The notes beneath the pieces are model-generated. The model did not search any database and had not been told where the DNA came from. It saw only the letters and a program-made list of their open reading frames with translations. From JANNRA01 sp031401035 (lineage in GTDB: Bacteria > Desulfobacterota > Binatia > HRBIN30 > CADEER01): 26,423 nucleotides of DNA. Location of the stretch: positions 1 to 26,423 of the forward strand of contig JANNRA010000139.1 of the NCBI GenBank assembly GCA_031401035.1, written 5' to 3'. Of this stretch, positions 8,128 through 14,312 are shown piece after piece (positions within the stretch are counted from its first letter, which is position 1; the number at the start of each line of letters is the position of its first letter). The translations under genes were made by a program, and so were the position numbers.

Positions 8128-8312
8128 CCGTGGTACCTGCACGCCAACGCTGATGAGTTGAAGGGAAGCCGGTGAAAATCCGGCGCGGCCCCCGCCACTG
8201 TAACCGGTAACGACCGCGGCACGTTCGCCACTGTCCGAAAAGGGATGGGAAGGCGCCGCCAGTAGAAAGCCGGGAGTCAGGAAACCTGGCCCACCAGCGC
8301 TGTTTCAAAGTC
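8128..8312 (+). promoter_or_regulatory. Cobalamin riboswitch (AdoCbl-type aptamer)
   Basis: The conserved core is plain: AAGGGAAGCCGGTGAAAATC (8161-8180), then the CGGCGCGGCCCCCGCCACTG/TAA junction (to 8203). A variable arm follows, and the B12 box AGTCAGGAAACCTGG lies at 8275-8289. This is the standard order of the family that binds adenosylcobalamin and shuts off uptake or synthesis genes when B12 is plentiful. It is oriented toward the plus-strand operon at 8539-14262. A weak TTGACC at 8110-8115 could be the -35. The 5' boundary is approximate. The whole gene-free stretch 8039-8538 consists of this promoter region, the aptamer, the terminator at 8362-8392 and a 146-base leader in which I see nothing else but the ribosome-binding site. 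Confidence 0.95.
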
Positions 8313-8361
8313 CTCCGGGGTGTGGGGACGGGAATCATGCTGGACGGTTCTCCCAATCATG

Positions 8362-8392
8362 CCCGGGACGCGCAGGCGTCGCCGGGTTTTTT
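8362..8392 (+). terminator. Intrinsic terminator, riboswitch expression platform
   Basis: CCCGG-GACGC-GCAG-GCGTC-GCCGGG is followed at once by six T (8387-8392), giving a strong GC stem with one bulged G and a U-tract. It stands about 50 bases after the aptamer and about 150 before the first gene. The riboswitch therefore very probably controls transcription, terminating when corrinoid is bound. Confidence 0.85.
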
Positions 8393-8538
8393 ATTGGCCG
8401 CACAGGCCAAGCGGCACTCCTCCAGCCGCGCCCCGAACCTTCGCCGGCGAGCCCGCGCGCCGCCCGGCCGCGTGCAGGACGCGACGCAACGGAACCATGC
8501 AGGGTCAATTCGCCATCGGGCTTCGCTGGAGGGGAACC

Positions 8539-9945
8539 ATGAGATCTGGATTCATCGTCGTCATCGCCGCGCTGGCGCTGACTGGGGGAACGGCCGGCGC
8601 CGTCGTCACACCGGCGCCGGGCTATATCTATGATACGCAGCTGTTGTCGAATCTGACCCAGGGCTGTGTCGCTGCCGGACCGGGCGGCACCTTCGTCGGC
8701 GTCGGGCCGGGCTTCACCGCCAACGCCCAGTCGATCGTCCTGGCACGCGAATCGGGCGACCTGCGCCTGGTGGCGTCGGGCTTCAGCTCGATCGCCGACT
8801 GCGCCTACGACGCCGTCAACGACGCACTGTACGTCACCGACAACGCCGACAACGCCGACCTCGGCATCACCGTCGGCTTCGGCAACACCGGCGCACAGAG
8901 CGGCGACACCGTCTTCCGCATCCCGGCCGCATCGACCGCCAGCGGCCTCAGCGCCGCCGGCCTCGAACTGTTGCCGGCCGATTCCATCGAGTTCGCCGCC
9001 GGCGTGGCGGTGGACGGCGCCGGCAACGTGCTGGTGGCCAACTCCGTTGGTGGCGGGCTGGGCACGGTACTCAAGATCGCCCCGGGCCCCTCGACCAGCA
9101 CGCTGCTGAGCGGCCTGCAGTTCGCCGGCGGCCTGGCCGTCGCGCCGAGCAGCAACCTGCTCGTCGGCCAGAACCTCGGCCTGCCGAACTTCGACAATGA
9201 GATCCGCCAGTTCACCGCCCTCGGCGCGCCGGTCGCGCCGGTGCCCTTCGCCGGGCCGAGCTTCGCCTTCGGCTCGGTCGACCTGGCGATGAACAGCGAC
9301 GGCCGCCTGCTCGCCTCGGGCAACTTCGGCGCCGACGTGGTGTCGTTCAACCTCGCCGACAGTACCTCGACGCCGTTCGCCAGCGGCCTGACCTTCGCCA
9401 GCGGCCTGACCGTCGACGCCTTCACCGGCCGCGTCGAGATCCTCTCGTCGACCTTCACTGCCGCCGCCGAGGACAAGTCGCTGCACCGCTTCACGCGCAT
9501 CGACGGGCTCGTCGAGGGCGGCGGCTCGCCGGCCAGCGACTGCGTGCACGAGTTCTACGGCATCGACCTGGTCGGCAAGGAAGCCGTCTGCGTCGACGGC
9601 GCCGCCTGTGACGACGACGGCGAGGCGAACGGCATCTGCGTCTTCCCGATCGGCTTCTGCCTCAACGTCGACGACCCCGATCTGCCTGCCTGCGCCGGCG
9701 ACTCGATTGTTGCGCTGCGCATCGAGGGCAAGCCATTCAGCAGCGCGCTGCAAGCCGCGCAGGCCGCCGCCGCGCCGCTGCCACTCAGCGGTGCCCCTCG
9801 GTGCCTGTTCAGCGACGGCTACGCGCTGCCGCTGAAGAGCACCGGCAGCGGCCCGAAGGCGAACAAGGCGACGGTGAAGGTGCAGGCCGAGACGCTCGAC
9901 GGCCGTAAGGACACCGACGTCGTCAAGCTGGTCTGCCAGCCGTGA
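8539..9945 (+). CDS. Secreted beta-propeller protein, first gene of B12-riboswitch operon
   Basis: A 468-residue exported protein. ATG 8539 follows a strong ribosome-binding site (GGAGGGG, 8528-8534) and opens a signal peptide (MRSGFIVVIAALALTGGTAGA). Residues about 30-330 hold repeating blade-like units (VAVDGAGNVLVANSVGGGLG, LAVAPSSNLLVGQNLGLPNF, LAMNSDGRLLASGNFGADVV, LTVDAFTGRVEILSS), like NHL/SMP-30-type propellers. The C-terminal about 110 residues are Cys-rich (CVDGAACDDDG, CVFPIGFCLNVDDPDLPACAGD) and end in KATVKVQAETLDGRKDTDVV, a tail I associate with secreted proteins of this lineage. It is the first gene downstream of the cobalamin riboswitch and overlaps the next by GTGA. By position and fold it could be a surface corrinoid-binding protein analogous to BtuG; that is inference, with no residue-level support. 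Confidence 0.8.
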   Translation: MRSGFIVVIAALALTGGTAGAVVTPAPGYIYDTQLLSNLTQGCVAAGPGGTFVGVGPGFTANAQSIVLARESGDLRLVASGFSSIADCAYDAVNDALYVTDNADNADLGITVGFGNTGAQSGDTVFRIPAASTASGLSAAGLELLPADSIEFAAGVAVDGAGNVLVANSVGGGLGTVLKIAPGPSTSTLLSGLQFAGGLAVAPSSNLLVGQNLGLPNFDNEIRQFTALGAPVAPVPFAGPSFAFGSVDLAMNSDGRLLASGNFGADVVSFNLADSTSTPFASGLTFASGLTVDAFTGRVEILSSTFTAAAEDKSLHRFTRIDGLVEGGGSPASDCVHEFYGIDLVGKEAVCVDGAACDDDGEANGICVFPIGFCLNVDDPDLPACAGDSIVALRIEGKPFSSALQAAQAAAAPLPLSGAPRCLFSDGYALPLKSTGSGPKANKATVKVQAETLDGRKDTDVVKLVCQP

Positions 9946-10886
9946 GAAACGCGGAGGGCGCGGCGCCGCCGCGCCGCATCCAGTCCGGTGCGGCTCCGCC
10001 GCGCCCTCCGCGGACTCTCGCCCTGCTGCTGCTTCTCGCCAGCGCCGCCGTCGCGCAGGACCCCTTCGCCGACGCCGTCGTCGACTTCGCCCCCGGCAGC
10101 GGCAGCGGCTTCGGCGCCGATCTGCTGCCCGACGTCGTCCTCGGGCCGCCGCGCGGCGGCGGGCCGGTCCAGCAGTCGCTCGACGTCGTCTCGCTCGGCA
10201 ACGACGGCGCCATCACCGTGCGCTTCGACCAGCCGGTCATCTGCGACGGCCCCGGCTTCGACTTCACCGTCTTCGAGAACGCCTTCCACGTCACCACGCC
10301 GAGCGGTCCGGTGTTCGAGGAGTACGGCATCATTGCCGTCAGCCAGGACGGCGTCGACTTCGTCGAGCTGCCCTACGATGCCATCAGTCACGACGGCCTG
10401 GCCGGGCGCGTCCCGGTGCTGAGCGATCCCGACAACGGCATCGACCCGCTGCAACCCGCCGAGTCGGGCGGCGATGCCTTCGACCTCTCCACCGTTGGCC
10501 TGACCTGGGTCGCCTACGTGCGCATCACCGACCCCGGCGCCACCATCCCGGATCCGGGTAACCGCATCCCGCCCGGCGACAAGGGCGGCTTCGACCTCGA
10601 CGCCGTCGCCGCCCTGCACGCCTGCGAGCCGGCAGGCGCGGCAACCCCGACGCCGACAGCCACGCCGCTGCCGACCGCGACGTCGCTGCCGGTGCGCGGT
10701 GACCTCGACGGCGACGGCGCCGTCACCGAAGCCGACCGCCGCTGGCTGGTGCGCGAACTCTTCGACGGCGACGGCGACGACGCCATGGCGGCGGCCGGCG
10801 GCGAGGTGGTGTCGCCGCCGGCCGTCGACCTGAACGGCGACGGCCGCGTCAGCGCCTCCGACCTGCCCGCAATGGCCGTGCGTTGA
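9942..10886 (+). CDS. Dockerin-bearing cell-surface protein of the B12 operon
   Basis: A 314-residue exported protein. The only usable start is the GTG overlapping the previous stop (GTGA), implying translational coupling. The first 24 residues are Arg/Pro-rich and encoded by a DNA hairpin. They form a long basic n-region before the hydrophobic core LALLLLLASAAVA. The mature domain (about 40-225) contains FADAVVDFAPGSGSGF, VSLGNDGAITVRFDQPVI, FDFTVFENAFH and EEYGIIAVSQDGVDFVELP. This pattern recalls surface proteins in corrinoid-uptake loci of Bacteroidetes, by memory rather than alignment. A Thr/Pro linker (ATPTPTATPLPTATSLPV) leads to a dockerin-like pair of calcium loops (DLDGDGAVTEADRRWLV and DLNGDGRVSASDLP). 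The next gene overlaps it by TGATG. The likely role is extracellular or outer-membrane-associated, in corrinoid capture. Confidence 0.78.
   Translation: MRNAEGAAPPRRIQSGAAPPRPPRTLALLLLLASAAVAQDPFADAVVDFAPGSGSGFGADLLPDVVLGPPRGGGPVQQSLDVVSLGNDGAITVRFDQPVICDGPGFDFTVFENAFHVTTPSGPVFEEYGIIAVSQDGVDFVELPYDAISHDGLAGRVPVLSDPDNGIDPLQPAESGGDAFDLSTVGLTWVAYVRITDPGATIPDPGNRIPPGDKGGFDLDAVAALHACEPAGAATPTPTATPLPTATSLPVRGDLDGDGAVTEADRRWLVRELFDGDGDDAMAAAGGEVVSPPAVDLNGDGRVSASDLPAMAVR
9951..10011. repeat. Hairpin inside the 5' end of the surface-protein gene
   Basis: Arms GCGGAGGGCGCGGCG (9951-9965) and CGCCGCGCCCTCCGC (9997-10011) are perfect 15-bp inverted repeats. An inner GCCGCA/TGCGGC pair lies at 9973-9978 and 9989-9994. 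It resembles the dispersed palindromic repeat (GGAGGGCGC start) but is not clearly a copy. It lies wholly within the coding sequence for the signal-peptide n-region and could also limit translation initiation. Confidence 0.7.
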
Positions 10887-12991
10887 TGGCGCCACGATCC
10901 CTGGGAGGGCGCCGCTCCGTCGGCGCCTGTGGCATGCAACATCCGACCCCCATCCAACAGGCGCCCACGGAGGGGCGCCCTCCAGGGGACTGGTGGCGTC
11001 TCGGCATGGTGCTGGCGCTGCTGCTCGCCGGCCGACCGGCGCGCGGCGACGAACCACCGCCGCAGGACGCCGTGCCGCTGCCCGAGATCGAGGTCACCGC
11101 CGACCGCATCAGCGAGGCGGAGCGGCGGGCGCCGACCTCGTTCGTCTCCGCGATCGATGTCGGCAGCCGCGACCAGGCGCTCGACACCGCCGCCGACGCC
11201 CTCGCCGAAGCGGCCGGCGTGCAGGTGCAGCGCTTCGGCGGCCTCGGCGCCTTCAGCACCATTTCCATCCGCGGCTCGACGCCCAACCAGGTGCCGGTCT
11301 ACCTCGACGGCATTCCGCTCGCCTCGGCGGCGGATCCCACCGTCAACCTCGCCAACCTGCCGCTCGACAGCCTCGAGCGCATCGACGTCTACCGCGGCAC
11401 CGTGCCGGTCGGCTTCGGCGGCGGCGGCATCGGCGGCGTCGTCAACCTGGTCACCAAGGCGCCCTCGGCCACACCGGCGAGCGAGGTCTCGGTCGGCTAC
11501 GGCTCGTTCGAGACGCGCAAGGTCACCGCCTCGCGCACCCAGTCGCTCGGCGGCGTCGACGTCCTCGCCCACCTCACCTATCTCGGCAGCAAGGGCGACT
11601 TCACCTACGACGACGACAACGGCACCCCCGAGAACCCCGCCGACGACGAGGCGGTGACGCGCATCAACAACACCTTCGACGCGGTCGGCGCGCTGCTGCG
11701 CGTCAGCCGCGATCTCGGCGGCGGCCTGAGCGCGGACGGCATGCAGGAGTTCTTCTACAAGACCCAGGGCGTGCCCGGTCCGGCCAGCGTCCAGTTCGCC
11801 CACCCGTCGCTCGAGGAGCTGCGCTCGCTCACCTCGCTGCGCCTGTCGCAGACCGGCCTGGCGGACGGCATGGTCGACACCTCCGGAACGCTGTACGGCG
11901 TCTACAACCAGCAGCGCTTCGACGATCCGCAGGGCGACTTCGGCTTCCGCAGCGCCACCGACAACCAGACGGCGTTGGTCGGCGCCAGCAACACCGGCAC
12001 CTGGTTCACTCCTTGGAGCCAATCGCTGTCGTGGTTCGATGAGCTGGCCTACGAGCTGTTCTTCCCCTTCAACGAGTTCGCCGCGCCGCCCGCCGGCGCG
12101 ACGCAGACGCGGCTGCGGCTGACGCTGGCCGTGCAAGATGAGCTGACGTTGTGGGACGAGCGCGCGACGATCGTGCCGAGCCTGCGCTACGAACATCTGC
12201 TCGACGACCTCAGCGCTGCCGACCTCGCCAATCAACCCGACAGCGCCGCGATGACGGTCAACCGCGATCTGTGGACGCCCTCGCTGGGCGTCCAGGTGCG
12301 CGTCGCCGGCCCGCTCTCGCTGCGCGGCAACGTCGGCTACTTCCAGCGCGCGCCGAGCTTCGCCGAGCTGTTCGGCAACACCGGCAGCGTCCTCGGCAAC
12401 GCCGACCTGAAGGCGGAGTCGGGTCTGAACGGCGACCTCGGCTTCGTCGCCGCCTGGCGCACCTGGGCATGGCTCGACCGCGCCCTGCTCGAGCTGGCGC
12501 TGTTCAACACCGACTACAGCGACCTGATCGCCTTCGAGCAGACCTCGCCGAAGCAGTTCCGGCCGCTCAACATCGCCGACGCGCGCGTCCGCGGCGTCGA
12601 GTTCGGCACCACCGTCGCGGCGCTGCAGCACGCCGAGCTGCAACTCAACTACACCTACCAGGATTCGGAGGATCTCAGCGGCGGCTTCGCCGACGGCAAG
12701 CAACTGCCGCTGCGCCCGGCCGACGAGCTGTTCGTCCGCGCCGAGACCTTCAACGACTGGGGCCGCGCCTACTACGAGTTCACCTACGTCAGCGCCAACC
12801 CGACGACGCCGGGCAACTTCGTCGTCGTCCCGAGCCGGTCCATCCACACCGTCGGCGCCGCCGTGCAGCCGCTGACATGGTTGGAGGTCCGCTTCGAGGC
12901 GGCGAACATCACCGACGCCGACGTGCGCGACCTCGGCGACTTCCCGCTGCCCGGCCTGTCCTTCTTCGGCGGCATCCGGGTGACCCTGTGA
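10886..12991 (+). CDS. btuB: BtuB-like TonB-dependent outer-membrane receptor
   Basis: An outer-membrane gated porin that imports a corrinoid with energy from TonB. The TonB box-like LPEIEVTADRI is followed by a plug domain (ADALAEAAGVQVQRFGGLGA, TISIRGSTPNQVPVYLDGIP, LERIDVYRGTVPVGFGGGGI, GGVVNLVTK). An approximately 22-strand barrel then runs to the C-terminus (LSFFGGIRVTL). Strand motifs such as GNVGYFQRAPSFAELFG, LKAESGLNGDLGF and ARVRGVEFGTTVA are standard in the family. The riboswitch upstream and the BtuF-like gene argue for cobalamin as ligand. The start is uncertain. ATG 10886 overlaps the previous stop (TGATG) and gives 701 residues, with a repeat-encoded N-terminus before the hydrophobic stretch MVLALLLAGRPARG. 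ATG 11006 gives 661 residues but a very short signal peptide without basic residues. The receptor ends in Leu rather than the usual Phe. Confidence 0.9.
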   Translation: MAPRSLGGRRSVGACGMQHPTPIQQAPTEGRPPGDWWRLGMVLALLLAGRPARGDEPPPQDAVPLPEIEVTADRISEAERRAPTSFVSAIDVGSRDQALDTAADALAEAAGVQVQRFGGLGAFSTISIRGSTPNQVPVYLDGIPLASAADPTVNLANLPLDSLERIDVYRGTVPVGFGGGGIGGVVNLVTKAPSATPASEVSVGYGSFETRKVTASRTQSLGGVDVLAHLTYLGSKGDFTYDDDNGTPENPADDEAVTRINNTFDAVGALLRVSRDLGGGLSADGMQEFFYKTQGVPGPASVQFAHPSLEELRSLTSLRLSQTGLADGMVDTSGTLYGVYNQQRFDDPQGDFGFRSATDNQTALVGASNTGTWFTPWSQSLSWFDELAYELFFPFNEFAAPPAGATQTRLRLTLAVQDELTLWDERATIVPSLRYEHLLDDLSAADLANQPDSAAMTVNRDLWTPSLGVQVRVAGPLSLRGNVGYFQRAPSFAELFGNTGSVLGNADLKAESGLNGDLGFVAAWRTWAWLDRALLELALFNTDYSDLIAFEQTSPKQFRPLNIADARVRGVEFGTTVAALQHAELQLNYTYQDSEDLSGGFADGKQLPLRPADELFVRAETFNDWGRAYYEFTYVSANPTTPGNFVVVPSRSIHTVGAAVQPLTWLEVRFEAANITDADVRDLGDFPLPGLSFFGGIRVTL
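10901..10985. repeat. Palindromic repeat, copy B
   Basis: This is the same element as at 5011-5094 but inverted: arms CTGGGAGGGCGCCGCTCCGT (10901-10920, continuing to CGGCGCCTGT) and CCAACAGGCGCC...GGGGCGCCCTCCAG (10954-10985) pair with only a few mismatches. The TTGGATG of the copy A centre appears here on the minus strand. It lies between the surface-protein gene and the receptor's hydrophobic signal segment, in a reading frame open into the receptor. Confidence 0.85.
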
Positions 12992-14262
12992 ACTGGCCGC
13001 GGCTGCTCGCGGTCCTCGTCGTCGCACTGCCGGCGGCGGCGGCGGCGCAGTGCGTCGGCGACTGCGATCGCAACCGCGCCGTGGCGATCGGCGAGCTGGT
13101 GCGCGGCGTCGCGATCGCGCTCGGCGGCGCCGAGCTGGCGAGCTGCGAGCCGTTCGATCGCGACCGCGACCAGCAGGTCGCCGTCGGCGAGCTGGTCGGC
13201 GGCGTCGGCAGCGCCCTGCAGGGATGTCCGGCGCAGACCCGCGCCTTTGTCGCCACCTCCAGTTTCGCCGAGGGATCCTTCGCTATCGTCGGGCTCGACC
13301 CGCCGCGCGCGGTGACGCCGTCGAGCCCGCAGCGGCGCATCTACCGCGACGCCGTCGTGCGTACCTTCGACGGGCTGGTGTACGTGCTCAACCGCCTCTT
13401 CGCCGACAACCTGCAGGTGCTCGACCCCGCCGACGGCTTCCGCACCCGCTCGCAGTGTTCGACCGGCAACGGCAGCAATCCGCACGACATCGCCTTCGTC
13501 TCGCGCCACAAGGCCTACATCTCGCTCTTTGAGGAGGCGGCGCTGCTCATCGTCGACCCCTCGGTCGGCGGCGCCTGCGACGGCTTCGTGCGCGGCCGCA
13601 TCGACCTCTCCCCGCTCGCCGACGCCGACGGCATCCCCGACATGGATCAAATGGTGGTCGTCGGCGACCGCCTCTACGTCGCCCTACAGCGCCTCGACAT
13701 CAACTCCATCCTGCGCCTGCCAGCCGGCAACGGCGGCGTGGCGGTGATCGACACCGCCACCGACCGCCTGCTCGGCGGCATCGAACTCGCGGCGGCGAAC
13801 CCCTTCGCCGCCACCAAGGGACTGACGGTGCGCGAGGGCGCCCTGTGGATCGCGCAGGCGGGCGAGTTCGGCGTCTTCGATGGCGGCATCGAACGCATCG
13901 ATCTGGCGGGCGGCGAGGTCGCCGCCGGCAGACTCGTCGTCAGTGAGGCCGACCTCGGCGGCGACGTGACCGACTTCGTCTTCGTCTCGGACCGGCTCGC
14001 CTACGCCATCGTCAACCGCCCCGGCTTCAGCAATGCCCTGGTGTCCTTCGACCCCCTCGAGCGGCGCGTTCTCGCCACCCACCACGAGAGCAGCGGCTAC
14101 AATCTCTTCGACATCGAGCTCAACGACCGCGGCGAGCTCTTCCTCGCCGACCGTTCGCGCCGCAGCCCCGGCCTGCGGCTGTTCGGCGCCGCCGACGGCG
14201 CGGCGCTGACCGAGCGGGTGATCGATCTGGCGCTGCCGCCGTTCGAGATCGTCTTCTTCTGA
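12988..14262 (+). CDS. Secreted YncE-like beta-propeller with N-terminal dockerin-like loops
   Basis: A 424-residue exported protein. GTG 12988 overlaps the receptor stop (GTGA), so translation is probably coupled to the receptor. The signal peptide (MNWPRLLAVLVVALPAAAAA) is followed by two dockerin/EF-hand-like units (CVGDCDRNRAVAIGELVRGV and CEPFDRDRDQQVAVGELVGG), each with an acidic loop and a helix. From about residue 85 the chain has YncE/surface-layer propeller features: DGLVYVLNRLFADNLQVLDP, GNGSNPHDIAFVSRHKAYIS, GGVAVIDTATDRLLGGIEL, and a last blade LFDIELNDRGELFLADRSR. In Bacteroides the propeller BtuG sits on BtuB and binds B12 very tightly. The fold, export signal, operon position and riboswitch control make this a good candidate for an analogous receptor-associated protein. 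No direct ligand evidence is visible. Confidence 0.8.
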   Translation: MNWPRLLAVLVVALPAAAAAQCVGDCDRNRAVAIGELVRGVAIALGGAELASCEPFDRDRDQQVAVGELVGGVGSALQGCPAQTRAFVATSSFAEGSFAIVGLDPPRAVTPSSPQRRIYRDAVVRTFDGLVYVLNRLFADNLQVLDPADGFRTRSQCSTGNGSNPHDIAFVSRHKAYISLFEEAALLIVDPSVGGACDGFVRGRIDLSPLADADGIPDMDQMVVVGDRLYVALQRLDINSILRLPAGNGGVAVIDTATDRLLGGIELAAANPFAATKGLTVREGALWIAQAGEFGVFDGGIERIDLAGGEVAAGRLVVSEADLGGDVTDFVFVSDRLAYAIVNRPGFSNALVSFDPLERRVLATHHESSGYNLFDIELNDRGELFLADRSRRSPGLRLFGAADGAALTERVIDLALPPFEIVFF

Positions 14263-14312
14263 GCGGCGCCGCCGGCTCGCATCGGCTGTACGGACGCGCT
14301 AGACGCGCCATC

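Noticed and set aside
8110..8138. TTGACC with GTACCT 17 bases later as the riboswitch promoter
   Set aside because: The -10 match is poor; mentioned only as a weak candidate under the riboswitch.
8039..8356. Minus-strand 5' extension of the BtuF-like frame
   Set aside because: It runs antisense through the riboswitch and would bury the signal peptide inside the protein.
10514..13027. 837-codon minus-strand open frame opposite the receptor
   Set aside because: Shadow frame; the plus strand encodes clear plug and barrel motifs with overlapping operon neighbours.
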